A stretch of DNA of 5,904 nt from an uncultured bacterium (GCA_903859225.1 CAIOLV010000093.1:1-5904), one strand, 5' to 3'. Numbered from the stretch's first letter, positions 1 to 5,110 are shown. Made by a program: numbers and translations. Notes: generated by a model not told the origin, from the sequence alone.

Positions 1-1214
1 ATCTTGCAGGGTTGCGCACCCTGACGTGCGCTGCGCCGTTGCTGACGCTCACGGCGACTGCGAGTGGCGGGACGCCTCCATACACCTACCTCTGGAGTCC
101 CGGCAACTCGGCGTCGCGGAGCATCACGGTGAGTGCCGCGGGAACCTACGTAGTCAAGGCGGCGGGCGCCAATGGCTGCTACGCCACGGCGAGCACCTTC
201 GTGACGGAAGACAAGGCGGCGCCCTTCGTCGACGCAGGGGATCCCCAGGTGCTGACATGCGCCACGCCATCTGTAGTTCAGACGGCGAGCGCGACGGGCG
301 GAATACCGCCATACACGTACCTCTGGACTCCCGGCAACTGGACGTCGCAGAGTGTGACCATAGGCGCGCCCGGCACATACACGGTGACGGTCACCGGAGC
401 GAACGGCTGCTCAGCCAGCGACAGCGTCGCCATCACGGAGGACAGGGCAGCGCCTTCCGTGGAAGCAGGCCTTCCACAGGTGTTGACGTGCGCGGCGCCT
501 TCTGTGACGCAAACTGCGAGCGTGACGGGCGGTGTGCCTCCCTACACCTACCTGTGGACTCCCGGCGACGTCACGTCGCCGGGTATCACCGTAGACGCTC
601 CCGGGACGTACACGGTGAGAGTGACAGGGGCGAATGGGTGTTCGGCGAGCGACAACGTGGACGTCTTGGCTCTCGACTCATGGACCGAACGCCTCGCGAA
701 CGGCGGATTCGAGAACGACTTGGATGGCTGGAGACTCTACCCGGACCCGAATCCAATCGACACGACGGCTCCGACGTTTGCTGCCGTCGCACCGTACTTC
801 CCGCCGGCGAGCGCGACCACCTGCCTGCAGAGCGGAACAGCATATCTACAAGGCCACGCCGCCGATCCGGGCAGTACCGTCTGGCTTGTGCAGGACGTGA
901 CCGCGATGTTGCGGCCCGGTCACCTGTACTGGCTGTCAGGCTGGATCTGGCGTGACTCAACGGACTCCATAGGCCCCGTGATTGCGCTGCATTACGTGAT
1001 GGCGGACGGATCCACGCCGCCCGGCGGGGTTGCCGTCGAGTTGCGACTCCCGGCCGACCACGACCCTGGGCAGTGGACCTTCTGCGAGTCGACGACGTTC
1101 GTTCACACGATGCCCGCGGGCTGCACACAGGTGTGGCTCGTGCTCGGTCTCGTGAATTGCACGGGGTACGCTTGGTGGGACGACGTGTCGCTGATGGAGT
1201 TCGGTGCGCCGTAG
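1..1214 (+). CDS. Extracellular repeat protein with SprB/PKD-like repeats and C-terminal carbohydrate-binding-like domain (5' partial)
   Basis: The reading frame (first full codon at base 3) is open to the left edge and ends with TAG at 1212-1214. Codons 3-11 (L-A-G) continue the linker pattern 'AG..LTC' of later repeats, so the TTG at 12 is not the start; the gene begins outside the window. Numbering from base 12, residues 3-218 hold three 77-residue-type repeats with 'GG.PPYTYLW.PG', 'GTY.V...GANGC' and linkers such as 'TEDKAAP'. These are typical of SprB/PKD-like beta-sandwich domains of secreted surface proteins. Each repeat has two cysteines (LTC and NGC) that could form a disulphide. 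Residues about 227-396 run from 'NGGFEN' to 'WWDDVSL', the pattern of CBM4/9-type jelly-roll domains, with four more cysteines. No LPXTG, membrane anchor or recognisable type IX sorting domain follows. Likely role: adhesion or glycan binding outside the cell (inferred). Domain class fairly sure; ligand unknown. Confidence 0.88.
   Translation, partial: LAGLRTLTCAAPLLTLTATASGGTPPYTYLWSPGNSASRSITVSAAGTYVVKAAGANGCYATASTFVTEDKAAPFVDAGDPQVLTCATPSVVQTASATGGIPPYTYLWTPGNWTSQSVTIGAPGTYTVTVTGANGCSASDSVAITEDRAAPSVEAGLPQVLTCAAPSVTQTASVTGGVPPYTYLWTPGDVTSPGITVDAPGTYTVRVTGANGCSASDNVDVLALDSWTERLANGGFENDLDGWRLYPDPNPIDTTAPTFAAVAPYFPPASATTCLQSGTAYLQGHAADPGSTVWLVQDVTAMLRPGHLYWLSGWIWRDSTDSIGPVIALHYVMADGSTPPGGVAVELRLPADHDPGQWTFCESTTFVHTMPAGCTQVWLVLGLVNCTGYAWWDDVSLMEFGAP
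18..665 (+). repeat. Three tandem 231-bp coding repeats
   Basis: Units lie at 18-248, 249-479 and 480-665; the last is shortened and runs into the C-terminal domain. Each full unit encodes 77 residues, beginning at or just before '(V)LTCA.P' and ending with an acidic 'TED.AAP.V.AG.PQ' linker. Units 2 and 3 are very alike in protein (for example both have 'PPYTYLWTPG' and 'VTGANGCSASD') but differ at many synonymous sites. Selection on the protein fold rather than recent DNA duplication therefore explains the similarity. The linker into unit 1 (A-G-L-R-T-L-T-C) is one codon shorter than those into units 2 and 3, and implies at least one more unit upstream. Confidence 0.9.
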
Positions 1215-1218
1215 GCAT

Positions 1219-1284
1219 GACCGCGGGCCAAGGCAGCGGGTGCCCAGGCGCCCACTTGCCGATCGGGGCATGTCGTACGCGGTC
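1219..1284 (+). terminator. Nested stem-loop just after the surface-protein stop (possible terminator)
   Basis: Four bases after the stop codon, GACCGCG (1219-1225) pairs perfectly with CGCGGTC (1278-1284). Inside it, GGCA (1232-1235) pairs with TGCC (1257-1260), and GGGTGC (1238-1243) pairs with GCGCCC (1248-1253, one G-U) around a 4-nt loop. No T-run follows, so it is not a canonical intrinsic terminator. It could be a U-less terminator or an mRNA 3'-end stabiliser, or chance pairing in GC-rich DNA. Confidence 0.3.
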
Positions 1285-1398
1285 TGCCAAGCGCGGCCTA
1301 GAGGACGGCACACCGTGCGGTTCTACGACACTGGGGCGACACATGGCATCTGAACCGCCAACGCACTGCGCTCGACTCACCTCTGTGGAGGGGTTCCG

Positions 1399-2016
1399 AT
1401 GAATGCGTTGGTCTGGCGAGTCATGTCGGTCGTGGGCAGGTTCGGAAAGAAGCTGCACCTCATCGCGCCGCAGACGGTGCACGTTGAGGATGTCTTTCGA
1501 GACGACGACCTGATCCTCGATCTCGGCGGAGGAGGAGAAGGCGTGATCGGCCGGCTGCGCGGTCGGCAAGTCGTGTCGGTCGACATCCGGAAGGACGAAC
1601 TCGACGATGCGGCGCCGGGACCGATCAAGGTCGTGGCCGACGCGCGGAACCTTCCGTTCCCCGATCGATCCTTCGAGGCAGCGACGGCGTTCTTCTTCCT
1701 GATGTACGTCGCGGCCGCCGATCGCCCCGCAGTCCTTCAAGAAGCCTATCGCGTCCTCGTTCCCGGCGGATCGCTTCACGTCTGGGACGTCGCCATTCCC
1801 GCCCCCGGCGCGCGCGCGGCAAAGACGTTCGCTGTCCCCGTCTGCACCAGGCTCCCCGGCCGAACGATCCGCACGGCCTACGGCGTCCCGTGGAAGGGGC
1901 ACGAGATGTCGGCCGATGGCATCGCCCACTTCGCGCGTGACGCCGGGTTTACGGTGGCCGCCGCAACGCAGAGCGACCGGACATTCCACGTCGTCCTGAC
2001 GCGGCCTGCGGAGTGA
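1399..2016 (+). CDS. Class I SAM-dependent methyltransferase (Methyltransf_11-like), substrate unknown
   Basis: A 205-residue cytoplasmic protein. It starts at ATG 1399 with a strong SD, GGAGGGG (1387-1393), five bases upstream. The Rossmann-like SAM fold is clear: motif I 'LILDLGGGGEG' (38-48) is the glycine-rich SAM-binding loop; 'VVSVDI' ends in D62, which should bind the ribose; 'VVADARNLPFPDRSFEAA' (78-95) places D81 near the adenine; and 'LQEAYRVLVPGGSLHVWD' (113-130) is the typical post-motif strand. The C-terminal quarter (135-205), where substrate specificity would lie, has no motif I recognise. The length suits a minimal stand-alone methyltransferase; small-molecule or lipid methylation is as likely as any other role. 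It sits 184 bp after the surface-protein gene, so it is probably transcribed separately. Fold assignment is secure; substrate is not inferable. Confidence 0.9.
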   Translation: MNALVWRVMSVVGRFGKKLHLIAPQTVHVEDVFRDDDLILDLGGGGEGVIGRLRGRQVVSVDIRKDELDDAAPGPIKVVADARNLPFPDRSFEAATAFFFLMYVAAADRPAVLQEAYRVLVPGGSLHVWDVAIPAPGARAAKTFAVPVCTRLPGRTIRTAYGVPWKGHEMSADGIAHFARDAGFTVAAATQSDRTFHVVLTRPAE

Positions 2017-2017
2017 A

Positions 2018-2076
2018 CCGCCCATCTTCGGCAGCCTGTTCCCAAGCGGTGCCAGGCTGCAGCGGCTCCTGGGCGG
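2018..2076 (+). terminator. Nested double stem-loop after the methyltransferase stop (possible terminator)
   Basis: One base after the stop codon, CCGCCCA (2018-2024) pairs perfectly with TGGGCGG (2070-2076). Nested inside, GCAGCCT (2031-2037) pairs perfectly with AGGCTGC (2054-2060). The two 7-bp stems share one axis with an internal loop. No T-tract follows (AATGGGCC). Best guess is a U-poor terminator or a 3'-end protective structure. Its layout resembles the structure at 1219-1284. Confidence 0.4.
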
Positions 2077-2203
2077 AATGGGCCGCGCCGCTTCACCATC
2101 TTGACATCTCTCTGCCACGAGGCGCTCTCCGTCCGCCACTACGGTATTCGGGATACCCATGCGACCGTGCGGACTACGGGTTCCGCTCCGGACATGAGAG
2201 AAC

Positions 2204-2210
2204 GGAGGGG
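2204..2210 (+). promoter_or_regulatory. Shine-Dalgarno site of the 54-residue gene
   Basis: GGAGGGG, nine bases before ATG 2220. It closely matches the site before the methyltransferase (GGAGGGG at 1387-1393) and is the main evidence that this short reading frame is translated. Confidence 0.65.
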
Positions 2211-2219
2211 TGACGGACC

Positions 2220-2384
2220 ATGCGTAGAGAGAGATGGGTCAAGATCGCGGTGTCTCTGGTGCTGACAGCTTGGATCCTCGTTCTGGCAGGCGTCATTCCG
2301 AGCCTGAGTGCCGAGAGGGCGGCGATGGCGTCGCAAGCCGTCTCGACGGTGGAGAGCCACGTGGCAAGCAGGGCAGCCGGCTAG
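2220..2384 (+). CDS. Small membrane-anchored or secreted protein, 54 residues, unknown function
   Basis: ATG at 2220 and TAG at 2382-2384 give 54 residues. A strong SD, GGAGGGG (2204-2210), lies nine bases upstream and supports translation. The N-terminus is basic (MRRERWVK, 1-8), then comes an uninterrupted hydrophobic stretch (residues 9-26, including 'AVSLVLTAWILVLAGVI'), then 'PSLSA' and a polar, alanine-rich tail (32-54) with no cysteine. This is the plan of a signal peptide or a single-pass membrane protein. The cleavage site is not ideal (L at -3 if cut after A31), so an uncleaved anchor with a short outside tail is equally likely. It lies 203 bp after the methyltransferase and converges on the GNAT gene. 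No homolog recognised. It could also be the remnant of a longer secreted protein. Confidence 0.6.
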   Translation: MRRERWVKIAVSLVLTAWILVLAGVIPSLSAERAAMASQAVSTVESHVASRAAG

Positions 2385-2396
2385 GGCCCCAACCCG

Positions 2397-2452
2397 AGAG
2401 GCCATGTACCCGCGAGACGGCGACCTCGGCGATTCCAGGACAAGCGGCCTCT
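2397..2452. other. Inverted repeat between convergent genes
   Basis: AGAGGCC (2397-2403) and GGCCTCT (2446-2452) are perfect 7-bp inverted arms enclosing 42 nt, spanning the gap between the stop of the small plus-strand gene and the stop of the minus-strand GNAT gene. A structure here could end transcription from both sides. The long loop and lack of T/A tracts make this weak. Confidence 0.25.
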
Positions 2453-3242
2453 AGATCACGGGAGGGGCGCTCTGCGGCGCGATCTCGTACGTTTCGTACG
2501 AATCGCCGCGCGTGTAGCCAAGCTTCGCCGCCAACCGACACGACGCCTCGTTCGAGGCAAGCCACAAGGGCTCTAGCCCGCGGACCAAGCACTCGAGAGC
2601 AAGCGCAGCTCCGACGGCGGTCGCGAAGCCCTTCCGACGGTGCGCCGCCACGGTCTCGATGTCGATATCGATCGCGCGCGAACTCGCGATCGCGGAGGTC
2701 GCGCCAGCGACGACTCGTCCATCGTGGAGCGCGACGTAGCCGACCCCACGCCGGAGGAAGTCGTCGCGTGACCGGAAGTTCTCGAGCACCCACTCCTTGC
2801 GCAGGTCCTCCACGAGCCGATCGATCAGCGGCGCATCGACTCGCCGCAACTCGTACCCGTGCGCCAGGCCGCGCACTCGTCTCTCAAGCTCCGCGACGTC
2901 GAGAGACGCAGCGGACCACGTCACGAACGGAATCGCCTTGATGCGGCCGGCAAAGATGCGCTCCAGGACCGCCCGCCACCCGTCCGTTTCGGGCGTGACC
3001 GAATCGATCGGCGCGCAACGAATGAGCGCTTCCGCGTCCGTCGACGCCGGATCGCCACCGAGCGCCGTGAGCGGACCGCCGTCAACCCGCGCGACGGCAG
3101 GGGCCGATGCGTCGTTGACGCGCGCTCGCCCGGAGTGTCCCTCGAGGACGCAGTCGATCAACGCGCGGTCGCGACGGTGATTCTCGAACAGCGGAATCAG
3201 GGCACTCCGCGAGATGGCTGGCACTTCGATGATCACAGGCAT
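2451..3242 (-). CDS. GNAT-family N-acetyltransferase, ZmaR-like (PF12746-type)
   Basis: A 263-residue protein from ATG at 3242 to TAG at 2451. An AGGTGAAG SD (plus-strand 3245-3252) sits just upstream. The C-terminal half is a GNAT fold: 'IDIDIETVAAHRRKGFATAV' (191-210) contains strand 4 and the R-x-x-G-x-A-type acetyl-CoA pyrophosphate loop (RRKGFA), and 'NEASCRLAAKLGY' (231-243) is the usual last helix and strand. The N-terminal half, with 'CVLEGHSGRARVNDASAPAV' (31-50), matches the extra domain of the GNAT_acetyltran family whose named member is the zwittermicin A resistance enzyme ZmaR. Length fits that family (about 260). It would transfer acetyl from acetyl-CoA to an amine; the substrate is unknown and antibiotic resistance should not be assumed. 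No neighbour suggests a pathway, and 306 nt separate it from the DUF1848 gene upstream. Confidence 0.87.
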   Translation of the reverse strand: MPVIIEVPAISRSALIPLFENHRRDRALIDCVLEGHSGRARVNDASAPAVARVDGGPLTALGGDPASTDAEALIRCAPIDSVTPETDGWRAVLERIFAGRIKAIPFVTWSAASLDVAELERRVRGLAHGYELRRVDAPLIDRLVEDLRKEWVLENFRSRDDFLRRGVGYVALHDGRVVAGATSAIASSRAIDIDIETVAAHRRKGFATAVGAALALECLVRGLEPLWLASNEASCRLAAKLGYTRGDSYETYEIAPQSAPPVI

Positions 3243-3548
3243 GGCTTCACCTACTAGCTGGGGGGATCCGAACCATCCGGTGTCGTCTCCGAGGCTTCTA
3301 GCCGTCCCCGGGATCTTACCCGGATCTCACGCCGTGAAGCCGCGGCAGCCTCAGGATTCGCGGCGGGTACCCAACATCCCCTGCGCTCCGTGCGATCCGG
3401 TCGAACGAGTCTCGGAGCCGGCGCGTTTCAAGTCCCACGGCCGCGCCCTCCGCCTCTCAAGCGGCTAGCTGACTGCAGGGCGAAGACCAAGCGGCTCCCC
3501 CGCTTCGTGGCCGGGAGACCTCGACGGGCTGCCGACGGATGCAGACCG
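3243..3548. other. Gene-free interval between the DUF1848 gene and the GNAT gene
   Basis: No reading frame here has both a plausible protein and an SD site. It holds several short hairpins: CCGGG/CCCGG (3308-3312 with 3319-3323), GCCGCG/CGCGGC (3339-3344 with 3359-3364) and AAGCGG/CCGCTT (3489-3494 with 3500-3505). It also has a 9-bp direct repeat CAAGCGGCT (3458-3466 and 3488-3496). The GNAT promoter should lie here, but I cannot point to a convincing -35/-10 pair; TAAGAT on the minus strand (3313-3318) is a possible -10 without a good -35. Confidence 0.5.
3489..3505 (-). terminator. Candidate terminator of the DUF1848 gene
   Basis: On the minus strand AAGCGG, a 5-nt loop GGGAG, then CCGCTT form a 6-bp hairpin about 44 nt beyond the stop codon, followed by GGTCTTCG. 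The stem is short and the downstream tract only mildly T-rich, so this is a weak call. Confidence 0.3.
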
Positions 3549-4478
3549 CTACGCCCGTCGGGGCTTGCTGGACTCGACATCGCTCGGAGCGGGGGGACGC
3601 CACAGCATGGCGTCTTCCGGGTCGTGCTCGGCATGGCGCCGGCGCGCGAGCGCGAGACTGCGATTGGCGTAACAGTAGACGCATCCGCAGACGCACGTGT
3701 CGTACGCGCCGATATCCACCGACTCGACACATCCGCAGCCCGTGCGAGTTGGAGCCGCGCGCAGATGAAGGTCCAGATCGGGCCTCAGACGCGAGAGAAG
3801 ATCCGGATCGATGCAGTGCCCGCTCCGCACCCCGGGCACGCGTAGGGCAGCTTCGGCGCAGGTGGAGAGTTGCATGCTCGACTCCGCTGCAGCCTCCGCC
3901 AGCCAGCCGGCGAGCGCCGCGTGCTGTTCCGGAACGCCCGCCTCAAACGACCAGCCGAGCTCGTTGGACAAGCGGGCGAAGTTGCGGCGGGTCTTCCCGT
4001 ACGGATCGCAGAAGGAGATCGTGACGGCGTTCACGGCGCCCCGCAGCTCTCGAGCGAGGGCCGAGAACTGCTCGACGTGGTAGTCCGCGGGGGTCGCTGT
4101 GCTGAAGACGATCGGATCGTAGCGCCAGATGACGCGATCCGGTCCGAGTCGGCTCGAGAGAGCGCGAAGGGCGGCCACGGACTCAGTGCGCTCGGGCGCG
4201 CCGGGTTCGAGCTCCCGCGGGTAGCCGTTCAGCGTGTATTGGACGTAGAACGCATAGCCTGCCGCTTCGAGTTGGGCAATATCGGCAATCATCGGCCGCG
4301 CGTCGCGGGTCCAGAAGACGATGGCGGCAACATCCGCGGGGCGCAGCGAAACGCGACGGACTTGGCGTGAGTTGAACGGGTTCGCCACGTCGCAGAACCC
4401 GGCGTCGACCCGATTCATGAACCAACACCAGTAAAAGGCCGGGACGTCGGTACGGCGGCTCGCGCTGATGACGTTCAT
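3549..4478 (-). CDS. DUF1848 family protein with C-terminal radical-SAM-like cysteine cluster
   Basis: A 309-residue protein, stop TAG at 3549. I chose ATG 4478 because it gives the family's usual start (MNVISASRRTDVPAFY) and has GGTGA (plus-strand 4484-4488) five bases upstream; ATG 4490 is an in-frame alternative without a good SD. DUF1848 hallmarks: 'ISASRRTDVPAF' (4-15), 'NPFNSRQVRRVSL' (33-45), 'VFWTRD' (54-59), 'YTLNGYPRELEP' (81-92), 'VIWRYDPIVFS' (116-126) and 'HCIDPDLL' (221-228). C248 and C250 are followed by C262, C264, C266 and C269; C262-x3-C266-x2-C269 has exactly the spacing that binds the 4Fe-4S cluster in radical SAM enzymes, with tyrosine before the last cysteine. The body ('TLN', 'WRYDPI') recalls spore photoproduct lyase-like barrels. 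Probable Fe-S enzyme, reaction unknown. It follows the membrane-protein gene by 53 nt, probably in one operon. Confidence 0.9.
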   Translation of the reverse strand: MNVISASRRTDVPAFYWCWFMNRVDAGFCDVANPFNSRQVRRVSLRPADVAAIVFWTRDARPMIADIAQLEAAGYAFYVQYTLNGYPRELEPGAPERTESVAALRALSSRLGPDRVIWRYDPIVFSTATPADYHVEQFSALARELRGAVNAVTISFCDPYGKTRRNFARLSNELGWSFEAGVPEQHAALAGWLAEAAAESSMQLSTCAEAALRVPGVRSGHCIDPDLLSRLRPDLDLHLRAAPTRTGCGCVESVDIGAYDTCVCGCVYCYANRSLALARRRHAEHDPEDAMLWRPPAPSDVESSKPRRA

Positions 4479-4483
4479 CGCCT

Positions 4484-4488
4484 TCACC
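4484..4488 (-). promoter_or_regulatory. Shine-Dalgarno site that sets the DUF1848 start
   Basis: On the minus strand GGTGA ends five bases before ATG 4478 and overlaps the alternative ATG at 4490. No comparable purine tract precedes 4490, so the downstream ATG is preferred; it also gives a protein beginning like its family. Confidence 0.55.
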
Positions 4489-4500
4489 ATGGATTCACAG

Positions 4501-4541
4501 CCGGGCCGAGTACACCTCGGGCGACGGGGCTCTAGGCCCGG
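4501..4541 (-). other. Inverted repeat in the spacer between membrane-protein and DUF1848 genes
   Basis: CCGGGCC (4501-4507) and GGCCCGG (4535-4541) are perfect 7-bp arms; an inner CCGAG/CTCGG hairpin (4506-4510 with 4516-4520) overlaps one arm, so the two would be alternative folds. The structure straddles the stop codon of the upstream gene. No T-tract follows on the minus strand. It could be an RNA-processing or partial-termination site tuning the ratio of the two proteins, or chance. Confidence 0.3.
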
Positions 4542-4909
4542 ACGAGGAGCAGATACAGAGCGAGCGCGCTCACGAGCACCGTGAACAGTGCCAGGATCCG
4601 ATGCAGGAGGCGGGCGGCTCGCGGTGTCGTCTCTCTCGCGCTCAGCCGGCCTCCGGTCGCCATCGTCCCAACGAACAGAACCCCGCCCGCGGCGATCGCG
4701 GCCAAAACGCCCCGCCCCAATCCCGTCTCCGCATTCACCCGTTGCGCGGTCACAGCGAACAGCGCCACCGCGCCCAGCGAGAGAACCTTGTGAGCGAGGA
4801 GGACGACGGCATTGCGCGCCCTCGCGATGCCCCGCAGTCTGCGCCCCGTGATGAAGATCGCGGCGAACACAAGCACAGCCGTCAAGACGTACAGCAGACT
4901 CACCGTCAT
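4532..4909 (-). CDS. Four-helix integral membrane protein with internal duplication, unknown family
   Basis: A 125-residue protein from ATG 4909 to TAG 4532, with a perfect AGGAGG SD (plus-strand 4919-4924) nine bases upstream. Four hydrophobic segments lie at about 4-20, 34-54, 67-84 and 101-123. Arginine-rich loops (22-32 and 87-100) follow segments 1 and 3, so by the positive-inside rule both loops, and the two histidines near them, face the cytoplasm. The halves look alike: 'TGRRL' (21-25) then 'LLAHKVLSL' (37-45), against 'TGGRL' (85-89) then 'LLHRILAL' (101-108). This suggests duplication of a two-helix unit, with H40 and H103 as equivalent residues. Paired histidines at helix ends can bind haem or metal, but I see no further support. 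It probably shares an operon with the DUF1848 gene. I do not recognise the family. Confidence 0.82.
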   Translation of the reverse strand: MTVSLLYVLTAVLVFAAIFITGRRLRGIARARNAVVLLAHKVLSLGAVALFAVTAQRVNAETGLGRGVLAAIAAGGVLFVGTMATGGRLSARETTPRAARLLHRILALFTVLVSALALYLLLVRA

Positions 4910-4933
4910 CTCGGGTTTCCTCCTCTCGCCGGG

Positions 4934-4955
4934 CGACAGGCCGGCTAGCCTGTCG
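4934..4955 (-). promoter_or_regulatory. 22-bp inverted repeat in the leader of the membrane-protein/DUF1848 operon (operator or leader hairpin)
   Basis: CGACAGGC (4934-4941) and GCCTGTCG (4948-4955) are perfect 8-bp arms around a 6-nt centre. It lies nine bases upstream of the AGGAGG site of the membrane-protein gene and downstream of a possible promoter (4960-4988). It could be an operator for a dimeric repressor or a hairpin in the mRNA leader. No T-tract follows directly, so a terminator or attenuator is less likely. Confidence 0.45.
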
Positions 4956-4959
4956 GCGC

Positions 4960-4988
4960 AGCCTACACGCTGCAGGTGTCACACGCAA
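4960..4988 (-). promoter_or_regulatory. Weak candidate promoter for the membrane-protein/DUF1848 operon
   Basis: On the minus strand TTGCGT (plus 4983-4988) and TAGGCT (plus 4960-4965) are separated by exactly 17 nt. Each matches only three of six sigma-70 consensus bases. The position fits: after the upstream gene's terminator and before the leader inverted repeat. Low confidence. Confidence 0.25.
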
Positions 4989-5011
4989 TCCCTACGAGAG
5001 GTCCGCTAGCC

Positions 5012-5031
5012 CGTCCGCTCCCCTGCGGACG
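5012..5031. other. 7-bp hairpin next to the terminator
   Basis: CGTCCGC (5012-5018) and GCGGACG (5025-5031) form a perfect stem with a 6-nt loop. No T-tract on either strand. It follows the terminator of the secreted-protein gene as a second, tandem hairpin and may back it up. Confidence 0.35.
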
Positions 5032-5035
5032 CGGG

Positions 5036-5068
5036 AAAGAAGAGCGGGCCGTCGCGAGGGCGGCCCGC
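5036..5068 (-). terminator. Rho-independent terminator of the secreted-protein gene
   Basis: On the minus strand GCGGGCCG, a 9-nt loop, then CGGCCCGC form a perfect 8-bp GC-rich stem (plus 5044-5051 with 5061-5068), followed at once by the T-rich tract TCTTCTTTCCC. It begins 42 nt beyond the stop codon at 5111. This is the best terminator in the window and separates this gene from the membrane-protein/DUF1848 pair. Confidence 0.8.
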
Positions 5069-5110
5069 CGTTGCCCGTTGGGAGGTGATCTGAAGGAAGT
5101 CGGGCAGCTC

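Noticed and set aside
12..14. TTG as the start of the surface-protein gene
   Set aside because: The frame is open to base 3 and the preceding codons continue the repeat linker, so this TTG is an internal leucine codon.
2101..2106. Perfect TTGACA (-35 consensus) upstream of the 54-residue gene
   Set aside because: No -10-like hexamer occurs 15-19 nt downstream (the sequence there is GGCGCTCTCC); the nearest TAT-containing stretch is far too distant.
586..2160. Long minus-strand reading frame of 524 codons
   Set aside because: It lies antisense to the repeat protein's C-terminal domain and the whole methyltransferase, both recognisable proteins. Its translation is Arg/Ser/Pro-rich without motifs, as expected for the opposite strand of GC-rich genes.
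2234..2941. Plus-strand reading frame of 235 codons antisense to the GNAT gene
   Set aside because: The product is almost only Arg, Ser, Pro and Thr, has no SD site, and overlaps both the well-supported GNAT gene and the 54-residue gene in another frame.
3425..3445. tRNA T-loop-like sequence (TTTCAAGTCCCA)
   Set aside because: The flanking bases do not form a 5-bp T stem, and no acceptor, D or anticodon arm can be built around it on either strand.
3214..3468. Plus-strand frame of 84 codons across the gap upstream of the GNAT gene
   Set aside because: No SD site, composition like random GC-rich sequence, and it begins inside the GNAT gene on the opposite strand.
4479..4988. N-terminal extension of the DUF1848 frame up to 4988
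   Set aside because: The extra residues are low-complexity Arg/Gly-rich and overlap the whole four-helix membrane-protein gene, which has a perfect SD. DUF1848 proteins start at the 'ISASRRTD' segment.
5084..5093. Plus-strand sequence close to a perfect Shine-Dalgarno (GGAGGTGATC)
   Set aside because: No start codon follows at a usable distance. On the minus strand the region is simply the 3' end downstream of the secreted-protein gene.
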